NCBI RefSeq assembly: GCF_003333305.1
Contig: NZ_QOLD01000085.1
Coordinates: 43,672-107,671, forward strand
Length of the DNA: 64,000 nucleotides
Origin: Candidatus Colwellia aromaticivorans
GTDB taxonomy: Bacteria > Pseudomonadota > Gammaproteobacteria > Enterobacterales > Alteromonadaceae
Reading direction: 5' to 3'
Position 1 is the first letter of the stretch; every line of letters begins with the position of its first letter. Under the pieces are notes generated by a model. That model was not told the origin of the DNA and ran no database searches. It saw only the letters and a program-made list of their open reading frames with translations. A program made the position numbers and the translations under genes. Of this stretch, positions 56,015-64,000 are shown one piece after another.

Positions 56015-57586
56015 CTAATTAGCAGAGAATTCTTGTTTTAAAACTTCTTTGTTAATTTTATTTTTATCGCTTTGTATTAAAGGCAACGATTTTTTATATA
56101 TTACCTTGCCAGGAACCATGTAAGAGGCTAAGTGTTTTTTCAACTCGAATAAAATCTCTTTTTCAGATATCTCATTGGTGGCAGAGTAAACCATGATGAT
56201 TTCTTCTTCGATTTGCTCATTATCAATACCAAATACGGCACATTGTTCTATTTGAGGAATGTTTTTTGCGACAACAGACTCTATTTCATAAGGGGAAACT
56301 CTGAAACCGCGAGTTTTGATCATGTCGTCATGTCTTGAGCTAAAGTAAAAATAACCTTCTTCATCTTTATAAACATAATCGCCTGTAGCGACCACGATTT
56401 CATCCGTTAATTGCCCTTCAATATTTATAACATCTTTAAGTATTTGTACTGACTTAAATCGTTGAGCATTTTGCTCAGGCGCATTCCAAAAACCTTTATA
56501 AATACAACCACCGCGGTGGATTAACTCACCAACTTCTCTAACACCACATTCTTTACCATTTTCATTAATCACATAAAGCTCAACATCAGCGATAGCTTTA
56601 CCTATAGAGTCTGGGCGAATTTCAACTTGCGACGGATCAAGATAGGTTGAGCGAAATGCTTCGGTAAGGCCATGCATAGAATAAAAATTAGCCTGTTGGA
56701 AAGTATTCTTGCAATCTTTGATCATTTTGGCGGTTACATTGCCACCAGAGGACGTGATGGTTTTGATGTTAGAAAATAATTCAGCATTTGGCAGTCGGCT
56801 AATATCTTCATCAAACATTTGAGATATATACACCGGCATTAGCGGAATAACGGTTATTTTGTCATTAATAAGGTGATTGAAAAAATCATCGGGCAAAATA
56901 AAGCGGTGTAACGCTAACGTTGCTTTTTTATATAAAGTACAAAATATTTGGTTTAAGCCGTAATCGAGGTTAAAAATTAATAACCCTGAGATTACATCGT
57001 TTTGTTTTAAATCTAAATATTGAGAAACAACCCGAGCAGAATCAATTAAGTTACGATGTGATATTACAATACCTTTTGGTCTACCAGATACGCCAAACGA
57101 GTAGGTTATTACCGCGTTACTGTGGCTATTAATGTCACAGCTATAAGGCTTGTTGTAATATTTATAAATTTCTTCAAAAGACGGTATGTCTTTGCTGGTT
57201 GTGTCATAAGAAATAACCTTGCCATTAAAGTTTATTGAAGCAACGCTTTCAACGTGTTTTTTGTCTGTGATAATACATTGTATGTCACAGTCGTTAATAA
57301 TGTATTCAACTTGCTCAGGCTTTAACAAGGTGGTTAGCGGCACAAAAACATAGTCAGTAGACAGTATTGCTAACACAGCAATAACTTGGTCAATGCCTTT
57401 ATTTGAATAAATACCAATACGCGAGTCTTTTGGTAAATCAAGCTCTTGTAAATAATAAGCAACTTGGTTTACTTTATTAAATAACTCAGCATAAGTGATA
57501 CTTTTTTCATTAAAAACTACCGCTGTTTTATCGCTGTGCGAACTTACTGCACTTTCAATTAGTGTTCTTATACAGTTTATTGACAT
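56015..57586 (-). CDS. AMP-forming acyl/amino-acid ligase coupled to glutamate mutase
   Basis: 523 residues, ANL superfamily. The C-terminal domain is complete: TGD at 401-403, hinge and A8 region SRHDDMIKTRGFRVSPYE (417-434), and Lys510 as the catalytic lysine. The A3 P-loop is degenerate, YSFGVSGRPKG at 162-172, against YTSGTTGxPKG, though Lys171 remains. A5 is HGLTEA. No carrier-protein domain is attached and none lies in the window. It overlaps glmL by 10 bp and is the last gene of the operon, so it should act on a product or relative of the mutase. Substrate cannot be told. Confidence 0.85.
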   Translation of the reverse strand: MSINCIRTLIESAVSSHSDKTAVVFNEKSITYAELFNKVNQVAYYLQELDLPKDSRIGIYSNKGIDQVIAVLAILSTDYVFVPLTTLLKPEQVEYIINDCDIQCIITDKKHVESVASINFNGKVISYDTTSKDIPSFEEIYKYYNKPYSCDINSHSNAVITYSFGVSGRPKGIVISHRNLIDSARVVSQYLDLKQNDVISGLLIFNLDYGLNQIFCTLYKKATLALHRFILPDDFFNHLINDKITVIPLMPVYISQMFDEDISRLPNAELFSNIKTITSSGGNVTAKMIKDCKNTFQQANFYSMHGLTEAFRSTYLDPSQVEIRPDSIGKAIADVELYVINENGKECGVREVGELIHRGGCIYKGFWNAPEQNAQRFKSVQILKDVINIEGQLTDEIVVATGDYVYKDEEGYFYFSSRHDDMIKTRGFRVSPYEIESVVAKNIPQIEQCAVFGIDNEQIEEEIIMVYSATNEISEKEILFELKKHLASYMVPGKVIYKKSLPLIQSDKNKINKEVLKQEFSAN

Positions 57587-58815
57587 AGTTCTTTTCCTTC
57601 TACTTCTGCACCTAAAGTCCAGATATCATAATTATTATCTAGTACAGTCGCTGGATTATGGTCTGAGTTAAGAATTTTTTTATAAAAGAATGAAATTATA
57701 TTTTCAATTTCTTCTACTGTTAATACTTTCGTTATGCCACCGGTTAATACAAAAGAATTAACGGATAATAATTTTAGATTAACATACGCTTTTTTGTAGT
57801 GTGAAATTTTGCATAAAACTAGAAATATCGCTAATTGCATCAGCACCTTAGTGGCTTTATTACTTTGCTCTTCAAAAATATTTTCTGTGACTTTTAAATG
57901 CATTAATAATTCATAAACAAATTCATTGTTCTTTGCTGCAAAAATTAACGATTGTTTTGATTTATAAACACCCAGCTTTTTAAAAACAAGTCGATCATAT
58001 TCATTTTCAGTGACGATATTTTCGTCAACCAAATCTTTTGAATAATGAATGTCAGTCGTTGCGCCGCCAATATCTAATAAAACAAAAGGGTTCACAACTG
58101 CGTATTTTGTGTGAATAAAAGGAAGTGTTTTATTGACAACGTAAGGTGTTGAAAATATTTGATTATCTGTAATATTATACAGATCTTTAATGTCTTCTTT
58201 ACCTTCAATATCCTGCTGATATAAATTAGTTAAATAGGCTTTTAAAGAATCTTCTACAATATGTAATCGGTCATCAATAATATTCGGTAACACCACAACA
58301 TTCTCTATGTTCTCTTTAATCGTAGGCACATCAAGTTCACTACCTACGAATACCACATTCGAATAAGTTAAATTGTCTAAATAGCGGTATAAGTCTTCAG
58401 AGAAGTTATCGCTGTTTGAATTAATGCCGCCCACAATAATGACGACATCGATTAAGTCGCTTGGAACGGAATATTCTTCAATATTTTGAAAAAGGATGGT
58501 ATCAATAATATTAATACCTGAATTAAACGCAATGTTTGTCGCATATTTTAGAGAAAATGAATGAGTTACACCAATAATAAGGGTACTTAAACCACCATTA
58601 GCTGATGAACAAATATGGATATTTTTTTTATCAAAGCGTTCGATTTCTTGACCACACTTATGCGTTAGATCATCTAATATAGATTTATTAAAATCTCTAA
58701 AGTGCTGCTCTATATTGGTTTTATTACTCAGTTTAAAGTAGGTACTGCCAACATCTATCAATAATTTTTCTTGGCTGTTATTAGAGCTATCATCAGGTGA
58801 ATTTATCTGGCTCAT
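57577..58815 (-). CDS. glmL: Glutamate mutase accessory protein GlmL (MutL-like reactivase)
   Basis: 412 residues, actin-like ATPase fold: phosphate-1 loop LLIDVGSTYFKLS at residues 18-30, and VLLDIGGATTDIHYS in the second half. GlmL proteins are thought to reactivate glutamate mutase by exchanging damaged cobalamin. Shorter than some clostridial members (about 460). Overlaps glmE by 4 bp (start codon within the stop) and the ligase by 10 bp. The C-terminus has FVLTGGITKVLT, the usual glycine-rich loop. Confidence 0.87.
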   Translation of the reverse strand: MSQINSPDDSSNNSQEKLLIDVGSTYFKLSNKTNIEQHFRDFNKSILDDLTHKCGQEIERFDKKNIHICSSANGGLSTLIIGVTHSFSLKYATNIAFNSGINIIDTILFQNIEEYSVPSDLIDVVIIVGGINSNSDNFSEDLYRYLDNLTYSNVVFVGSELDVPTIKENIENVVVLPNIIDDRLHIVEDSLKAYLTNLYQQDIEGKEDIKDLYNITDNQIFSTPYVVNKTLPFIHTKYAVVNPFVLLDIGGATTDIHYSKDLVDENIVTENEYDRLVFKKLGVYKSKQSLIFAAKNNEFVYELLMHLKVTENIFEEQSNKATKVLMQLAIFLVLCKISHYKKAYVNLKLLSVNSFVLTGGITKVLTVEEIENIISFFYKKILNSDHNPATVLDNNYDIWTLGAEVEGKELCQ

Positions 58816-60182
58816 TGCATAATTCCTATGTCATGAATAATGTCGTTAACAATACTCGTTGTATCTTTTGTTAAGTCACATTGCCCTTTTTCATAAGCAT
58901 AACAACGGTCAGGAATAGGAACATTTCCTCTTTTAATGATACGAATATTTTTTTGAGCATCACGTATCGTGATCATATTATTGTGATTAATAATATGCGG
59001 TGAGAATGGTACATCAATAATGCCGTTTTTAATTGAGTTAAACACTTTTCGCCATAAGGTGTCAGCAGAGTCATTAAATACCGCTTCCATAATTGCATGT
59101 ACTTCTAAAGTAAGAATTTCTTCTTCTTCTTCGTCTACAACATTCGGTAAACCATTTAATATACCCAACGTATACTGAGTATTCGCTACGGTTTTAGCAT
59201 TCGCTTCTTTCGTTGGAATTCCCGAGGCTTCCTCTCTTGTTTTGGTAATGATTTTATCAGCACTGACCATTGACGCGATAACGGTAGCTATATTGATTAG
59301 CTGCTCGGCAGAATCTTTATTCATTGGGAATGCGCCCATCCATTGGTGATAAACCAAATTGATTGCTGCATCTGAACAGTTAATTTCAGCAGCATAATGT
59401 TTAGCTAACTTTTTAAGTACCGCACCCGTAACAATATCTTGATTCATTGAACCTTGCTGAGCAAAAGACACCGAAAATGATTTCACCCCTTCTTCTAGTG
59501 ACAGCAACATTTCAAGTAGCTGAATAACAATAGTGATAGACGGTGGAACTAAGGTTGCCGTTAATGGACCAAAAGATTCTCTATTAATAGGTTCATTAAG
59601 TTTTGAATAATTAGCACAAACACGCTCTACATATTTCCAATACAGAAACGCTTTATCTAAAGGGAAATTTTTCGAATAAGGTAAAAGGTAGGTAATTGGA
59701 CCCCCTTCAATTTCAAAAATACCGGATGCAATTGCTGTTTCAATCAATAAACGAGCATCTGGCGTACCGTGGCGTAAACTTACTGGTTTATTAAAATGAG
59801 TAACCATTTTACGTGTAGTTCTGTAACCATGATTCACTAAAGGATAACCATTGAGCATATCTACATCGTTTTCTTCACTCAATCGCAGCATCTTTTTTGC
59901 GGTAGCATAATCATTTAAACGCGTATTAGAGTCAACAGTTAGCGGCAGTACATCAACATTGGCTTTAACAAAATACTCACTTAGGGCAAATTGTTTTTCA
60001 TATGTCGGAAAACCACCACGAGGTTGAACAAGCATCTTATTCTTAGGCTTATTTTTAAAGTGATGCGAAATAAAGAGATCTTTACTCGCATTGGTAACAA
60101 ATTCTTTAACTTCAGCAAAATCAAAATTATCAACGTATTCATTATTGACAATTATTTCTCTTTCTTCTTGCAGTAAACTCAT
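58812..60182 (-). CDS. glmE: Glutamate mutase epsilon subunit (methylaspartate mutase E)
   Basis: 456 residues, TIM-barrel subunit that converts L-glutamate to (2S,3S)-3-methylaspartate with adenosylcobalamin. Compared from memory with the Clostridium cochlearium enzyme, the substrate-binding arginine claw is kept: Arg55 (QPRGG), Arg88 (VDSNTR), Arg137 (LRHGTPD); also Glu159, Tyr165 and Tyr169 with the right spacing, and FGPLTATLVPPS. Slightly shorter than the clostridial 483. The substrate is thus very probably glutamate. Overlaps glmS and glmL by 4 bp on each side. Confidence 0.93.
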   Translation of the reverse strand: MSLLQEEREIIVNNEYVDNFDFAEVKEFVTNASKDLFISHHFKNKPKNKMLVQPRGGFPTYEKQFALSEYFVKANVDVLPLTVDSNTRLNDYATAKKMLRLSEENDVDMLNGYPLVNHGYRTTRKMVTHFNKPVSLRHGTPDARLLIETAIASGIFEIEGGPITYLLPYSKNFPLDKAFLYWKYVERVCANYSKLNEPINRESFGPLTATLVPPSITIVIQLLEMLLSLEEGVKSFSVSFAQQGSMNQDIVTGAVLKKLAKHYAAEINCSDAAINLVYHQWMGAFPMNKDSAEQLINIATVIASMVSADKIITKTREEASGIPTKEANAKTVANTQYTLGILNGLPNVVDEEEEEILTLEVHAIMEAVFNDSADTLWRKVFNSIKNGIIDVPFSPHIINHNNMITIRDAQKNIRIIKRGNVPIPDRCYAYEKGQCDLTKDTTSIVNDIIHDIGIMQ

Positions 60183-60592
60183 TTTAAGTTTCTCTCTTTA
60201 AGCATTTCTTCTAATGAGTCCAGGCCTGTATTTAAATCAACTTGATGACAAACGATATCAAACCCGTAACCTTTGTAGCGTGGGATTATATCTTCTGCGT
60301 TACCCGTACCAACAACTAAGTTGCCACCGATCATCATAATAATGTCATCTAATTTTTTATATTTAGCTTTTAGTCGTGGCACTTCTCGACCCCAACCTTC
60401 AGCTTCACCATTGAGTGAGGAGATCAAAAGTATATCTGCGCCTGTTTCGACAACCGCATCAAAAAACTCTTCTAAATAGGTATTAACACCAAGGTTAAAT
60501 ACCTCATAGCCTCTCGCTTGTAGGGAAAGATCGATTAATCGATTGGCTACCACGTGGATATCATTACCCACAACACCTGTTACTACCTTCAT
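60179..60592 (-). CDS. glmS: Glutamate mutase sigma subunit (cobalamin-binding)
   Basis: 137 residues from ATG at 60592; the open frame starts 18 codons earlier, but the family begins here (MKVVTGVVGNDIH). It is the B12-binding Rossmann subunit. The motif DxHxxG reads DIHVVA: Asp11 and the cobalt-ligating His13 are present, but the final Gly is Ala16. The SL motif (ISSLNGEAEGW) and GG motif (MIGGNLVVG) are intact. First gene of the operon, coupled to glmE by a 4-bp overlap. No cobalamin riboswitch fits in the short leader. Confidence 0.92.
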   Translation of the reverse strand: MKVVTGVVGNDIHVVANRLIDLSLQARGYEVFNLGVNTYLEEFFDAVVETGADILLISSLNGEAEGWGREVPRLKAKYKKLDDIIMMIGGNLVVGTGNAEDIIPRYKGYGFDIVCHQVDLNTGLDSLEEMLKERNLK

Positions 60593-60711
60593 ATGTTTTA
60601 ACGCCTGATATATACAAGTACAATTTTTATGAAAATATAATATCAATTTTTAGATGAAAAGGCTTCTTTGGTGTTAGAATACTGCCATATAAATAAGAAC
60701 AGGAAAGGTAT

Positions 60712-61191
60712 ATGACGATTTTCACCGCTGATATCTGTGATGAATACAGTGATAAAGTACAAGTGTTAGACGCTGGCTATAAAAACTATGGCGGAGTAGA
60801 CAACTGCCAAGGCGAAATTATCACTATAAAGCTAGATAAAAACAACTCTGACTTAATCAAATTACTTCGTGATGAAGATGGCTCAGGTAAAGTTGTTGTT
60901 GTTGATGTGAACCAAGAATATTTTGCCGTTGTGGGTGAAAACTTAATGAAGTTTGCTCACCAAAACAATTATGCAGGTATTATTATCAATGGTTACGTAA
61001 GAGACACCTTTCAAATTAGCAATATACCTGTCGCTTTATTTGCACTTGATACTTGCCCACGAAAATATATACCCGTAACTTCTGGCGAAAGAGAACTTCC
61101 ACTTTCATTTGGCGGTGTTGATTTCGTTCAAGGTAGTTATTTATATGCCGATACCGATGGCGTAATTGTGACTGCAAATAAAATAGTTTAA
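60712..61191 (+). CDS. RraA-like protein, probable class II aldolase/oxaloacetate decarboxylase
   Basis: 159 residues, RraA family by fold and length. The E-X20-R-D pattern of 4-hydroxy-4-methyl-2-oxoglutarate aldolases is present: Glu76, then 20 residues, then Arg97-Asp98 in NGYVRD. E. coli RraA has no Glu/Asp and no RD at these positions, and it acts on RNase E instead. So this protein may be enzymatic, with oxaloacetate decarboxylation the side activity known for the group. It is divergent from the glutamate mutase operon by 119 bp, which suggests a shared regulator or pathway. It could still be a regulator. Confidence 0.78.
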   Translation: MTIFTADICDEYSDKVQVLDAGYKNYGGVDNCQGEIITIKLDKNNSDLIKLLRDEDGSGKVVVVDVNQEYFAVVGENLMKFAHQNNYAGIIINGYVRDTFQISNIPVALFALDTCPRKYIPVTSGERELPLSFGGVDFVQGSYLYADTDGVIVTANKIV

Positions 61192-61223
61192 TAGAAGTTA
61201 TTAAACTCACATCATAAAGTTCA

Positions 61224-61262
61224 AAAAGCCCGTTTTACATTATATGTAAAACGGGCTTTTTA
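61224..61262. terminator. Bidirectional terminator after the RraA-like gene
   Basis: AAAAGCCCGTTTTACAT and ATGTAAAACGGGCTTTT form a perfect 17-bp stem with a TAT loop, with a T-run at each end on the appropriate strand. It separates the RraA-like gene from the convergent aminotransferase. Confidence 0.88.
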
Positions 61263-61332
61263 TTAAGCCTATAGACTCACTAAGTCATTAGTTAACGTGC
61301 TTATGTACTTGGCTCAGAAGTTTACTGATAGT

Positions 61333-61459
61333 CGTCATCCTCGAAGCATCTTATCGAGGATCCAGTTGTTTTTGGTTTGGATTCAGGACGATGTGCTCCA
61401 TGCATAGTCTAATAAGTGGCATCCATGCCACGTCAGCCTAAAACACCGCTGGAATGACG
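61333..61459. repeat. CGTCATCC-type inverted repeat
   Basis: Begins CGTCATCCTCGAAGC and ends GGAATGACG; the outer bases pair and resemble the ends of the repeat at 49219-49345. The interior includes an internal dyad (AAGTGGCATCCATGCCACGT). Occupies much of the gap before the aminotransferase; no gene seen. Confidence 0.45.
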
Positions 61460-61509
61460 TTTTAAATCAATTTTTACTGGCTCCTGAGTTATCTACATAG
61501 CCATGTTAG

Positions 61510-62697
61510 TTAAAGTACTTTAGCAATTGATTGTGCTAAGTAATCTACATTGTCACTAGATATACCGGCAAGGCTTATACGACTAGAACCAACAATATAA
61601 ATACTAGATTCATCTTGCAGACGTTGAACTTGATCTTTGTCTATACCTAAAAATGAGAACATACCATTTTGAGTAGTAATAAAGCTAAAATCGCGCGTAA
61701 CGCCATTCTCAGATAACTTATCAACTAGCAATTGGCGCATGTCGTTTATGCGATTACGCATTTCGGCCAATTCACCGTGCCATTGTGTTGTTAATTCATC
61801 TGAACTTAAAATAGTTTCAACAATAGCGGCACCATGTGCTGGTGGCATAGAATAAGCAACCCTAACAACAGAAAGTAATACCGAACTAATAATATCAGCA
61901 GCTATTGCACTACGACCAATGATGGAACAAGCACCAATACGTTCGCGGTATAAGCCAAAGTTCTTAGAGCATGAGCTACAGATAATCATCTGTTCTACCG
62001 TATCCGCCATTAATCTAAGACCATAAGCATCACTATCTAAATCAGTGCCAAAACCTTGATACGCCATATCAACAACAGGCATAAAACCAACTTGTTTTGA
62101 TACATCAGCAACTTCTTGCCATTGTTCTTTACTTAAATCCATACCACTTGGGTTATGACAACACGCATGTAATAACACTGCATCATCTTTAGAAACTTGC
62201 TTTAATGCTTCAAGCATTGCAGGAAAATCTAAACATTTGTTTTCATAATCATAGTAAGGGTAAGTTTTAACAATTAACCCTGCTGCTTCAAATACGCCTT
62301 TGTGATTTGCCCAAGTAGGATTACTCACCCAAATGGTGGCGCCAGGAGTACATTTTTTAATAAATTCGCCAGCAATACGCAAAGCACCTGTTCCACCGGG
62401 AGTAGAAACAGTTTTAATACGGTTTTCAGTAATAACTTTATGATCACCTAAAATAAGTTCGGTCATTTTAGTATTAAATAATGCTGAACCGGCTGAGCTT
62501 ATATAAGCTTTACTACCTTCGTTATCAACACGAAATTGTTCGGCAGTTTTAACACAAGCCAATACAGGAGTAATTCCTAGTGCATCTTTATAAATACCGG
62601 CACCAAGATCAATTTTATTCGGATTAATATCAGCTTTAAACTTTACTGACAAACCTAAAATAGGATCTGCCGGCAGTTGTTTTAATTGTGAAAACAT
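61510..62697 (-). CDS. Aspartate/aromatic aminotransferase, class Ia
   Basis: 395 residues, AspC/TyrB type, PLP-dependent. LHACCHNPSGMDL binds the cofactor ring, and CSSCSKNFGLYRERIG holds the Schiff-base lysine (SKNFG). GGTGALR near residue 110 binds the phosphate; the substrate arginine is in SSRISLAGI. It interconverts aspartate and oxaloacetate and could accept 3-methylaspartate, the glutamate mutase product, though that is inference. AspC and TyrB cannot be told apart here. Single gene; convergent with the RraA-like gene. Confidence 0.92.
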   Translation of the reverse strand: MFSQLKQLPADPILGLSVKFKADINPNKIDLGAGIYKDALGITPVLACVKTAEQFRVDNEGSKAYISSAGSALFNTKMTELILGDHKVITENRIKTVSTPGGTGALRIAGEFIKKCTPGATIWVSNPTWANHKGVFEAAGLIVKTYPYYDYENKCLDFPAMLEALKQVSKDDAVLLHACCHNPSGMDLSKEQWQEVADVSKQVGFMPVVDMAYQGFGTDLDSDAYGLRLMADTVEQMIICSSCSKNFGLYRERIGACSIIGRSAIAADIISSVLLSVVRVAYSMPPAHGAAIVETILSSDELTTQWHGELAEMRNRINDMRQLLVDKLSENGVTRDFSFITTQNGMFSFLGIDKDQVQRLQDESSIYIVGSSRISLAGISSDNVDYLAQSIAKVL

Positions 62698-62846
62698 ACG
62701 TTACTACCTTCTAAATTTTATAATATTCCCGAGTTGTAAGGGGGACTGTTAATGATAATACAGGCGATTATACATTAGGTTATTTGAATATTCACATAAT
62801 CTCTGTAATTTAATGCGAGTAAAGAATAGCCTGAATTTAAGGCGAG

Positions 62847-63308
62847 TTAATAGATGCCAACATCAAGTCCGGCAGCCATCGTCATACCGAGTTCTTCACA
62901 CTGGTCAAGAAATGTTATTTGCCAGTCTCCTCTGCATACTAATGGGGGATGAATCCAGTTCCAACGCAAACCTGTACAGATCGATTCGACAGCCCGGCAA
63001 GTACCAGTACCATCATTTCCCGCACGAACATATAACGCACAAGGCAATCCCTGTTTTACTTCCAGACAAGGATAATAGCAGCGATCAAAAAAATCCTTCA
63101 AAGCACCACTCATATAAGCGAGATTTTCAGTCGTCCCCATAATTATCCCATCACAGGCTAATACATCCTCCGGTGTAGCTTCTAAGGGTGGAATCCAACG
63201 TGTTTGAACTTGTTCAATATCAGGATGCTGTGCCCCCTTCAAAACCGCATTAGCCATTAATTGCGTATTTTTAGAAGGTGCATGCGCTACAATTAAAAGT
63301 GTTTTCAT
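62847..63308 (-). CDS. Flavodoxin-family NAD(P)H-dependent reductase
   Basis: 153 residues from ATG at 63308, preceded by GTGAG; the open frame has another ATG eight codons upstream. Flavodoxin-like fold: MKTLLIVAHAPSKNTQLMANAV (FMN phosphate loop), GIIMGTTENLAYMSGALKDFFDRCYYP (isoalloxazine loop) and ALYVRAGNDGTG. Likely an FMN-dependent reductase of quinones or other acceptors. The family is broad. Its neighbour across a large gap is an unrelated secreted gene; the AspC-like gene ends a different unit. Confidence 0.8.
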   Translation of the reverse strand: MKTLLIVAHAPSKNTQLMANAVLKGAQHPDIEQVQTRWIPPLEATPEDVLACDGIIMGTTENLAYMSGALKDFFDRCYYPCLEVKQGLPCALYVRAGNDGTGTCRAVESICTGLRWNWIHPPLVCRGDWQITFLDQCEELGMTMAAGLDVGIY

Positions 63309-63716
63309 TGTTATACTCACTTTGATTTTCATAAGAGTCAGACTCGCTATAAAACCTAATACCTGAAAAGTCAGCTTTAGATATGCCAGTATAAGGATTA
63401 TTGAATGCTTTTCTTTTCACCTTAACCCTCTCATTTAAAAAAATCGATAACCTGGAACTTAAAGTATAAAATTCAAAAACATTTAGTCGATAATATATTT
63501 TATCGACGGTTTATGTATCCCTGCACAATAATTTTAATTTCAGAGCATCTTATTTAAGCTATATGTTGATTAGCATTATTTGACATAAACTCCGTTGACT
63601 GCTAGATTATTTAAATATATTTTTTCTCCCTTGTCTAGGATGCCGAGGCTCTAGTTCCACGCTGCTAACTATACCTATGGAATGTGGTAGCAGAAAATAG
63701 CTACGCAGGGGGTTGT

Positions 63717-64000
63717 GTGACCGCATTAAATTCGATACCGTTGCCTTGCCGTGGTTTGCGCGTTCTAATTGCAACCATATTGCTTGCCTGTACCATTCTG
63801 ATAGCATCCTCTTCTGTGTTCGCTGCCCCAGAAGAAACGCCTTCTGAGAACTCCCTAGAAATCAAAATAGCCAGGGGTAACTGGGGCCAAACAGAGTATG
63901 CTGATATTCAGCGCCTACTTATGTTGGTTGCTAATGAATTCCAATCCTATGTCGATTTTAACCGCAAGAGAGAACTAAAGATCCGTGTTATTCCTCGTAG
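63717..64000 (+). CDS. Secreted protein of unknown function, N-terminal part (window edge)
   Basis: Starts GTG at 63717, with AGGGGG seven bases upstream, a strong ribosome site. Residues 15-37 form a signal peptide (LRVLIATILLACTILIASSSVFA, cut after FAA). The mature part begins PEETPSENSLEIKIARGNWG and continues to the window edge. Candidate promoter: TTGACT at 63595-63600 with an AT-rich -10 near 63616. GC content is higher than nearby DNA, which suggests recent arrival. I do not recognise the family from the visible part. The region 63333-63716 shows no other gene. Confidence 0.65.
   Translation, partial: MTALNSIPLPCRGLRVLIATILLACTILIASSSVFAAPEETPSENSLEIKIARGNWGQTEYADIQRLLMLVANEFQSYVDFNRKRELKIRVIPR

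Noticed and set aside
60593..60711. Cobalamin riboswitch upstream of glmS
   Set aside because: Only 119 bp lie between the divergent starts and I see no B12-box-like segment; such riboswitches need about 200 nt.
1..64000. CRISPR array, tRNA, rRNA or intact insertion sequence
   Set aside because: No regular direct repeats with spacers, no cloverleaf or rRNA sequence, and no complete transposase; the repeats here are dispersed and palindromic.

Overview
The window is chromosomal DNA from an AT-rich marine gammaproteobacterium of the Alteromonadales, most likely Colwellia or a close relative. This rests on gene content and order, not on a search. Much of it is the backbone that Escherichia coli carries near 75 min: slyX/fkpA, yheV-yheS-yheT-yheU, nudE, yrfG, hslR-hslO, pckA and envZ-ompR. 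Here that backbone is interleaved with a complete type II secretion operon, a pattern typical of marine gammaproteobacteria. No rRNA, tRNA, CRISPR array or intact insertion sequence was found.

Layout. 1-8.4 kb: hemE (5' end), a candidate small RNA, a ferredoxin-type glutamate synthase-like protein, a thioesterase, an S1/P1 nuclease, a glycosyltransferase, the FkpA isomerase, a WD40 lipoprotein and slyX. 8.6-13.1 kb: an accessory patch of small secreted proteins, a DUF1326/DUF2182 pair, an IS66 transposase remnant, a DUF1254 protein and a broken DUF1254 paralogue. 13.3-20.2 kb: the yheV-yrfG backbone. 20.2-32.2 kb: gspC to gspN on the minus strand. 32.4-38.0 kb: hslR-hslO-pckA and envZ-ompR. 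38.3-42.1 kb: a probable iron-regulated porin / FMN-binding / PepSY group. 42.4-49.1 kb: a mechanosensitive channel and a tripartite RND efflux operon. 49.8-55.9 kb: an MFS transporter, a chromene-carboxylate-isomerase-like protein and a LysR regulator flanked by repeats, then a PAS-PAS-GGDEF cyclase and a membrane protein.

56.0-62.7 kb is the most interesting part. An adenosylcobalamin-dependent glutamate mutase (GlmS, GlmE, GlmL) is translationally coupled to an AMP-forming ligase. It is divergent from an RraA-like protein that has the E-X20-R-D signature of class II aldolases/oxaloacetate decarboxylases, which E. coli RraA lacks. An aspartate-type aminotransferase follows. Together they could convert glutamate to 3-methylaspartate, methyloxaloacetate and 2-oxobutyrate, which would be an alternative entry to isoleucine; the ligase has no obvious role in that scheme. 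The window ends with a flavodoxin-like reductase and the start of a secreted protein.

Dispersed repeats are prominent. One family, with ends TATACCC...GGGTATA and up to about 363 bp long, has about ten full or partial copies. One copy supplies the last codons of the FMN-binding gene. A second family (163 bp) has two nearly identical copies. Both look like non-autonomous, MITE-like elements.
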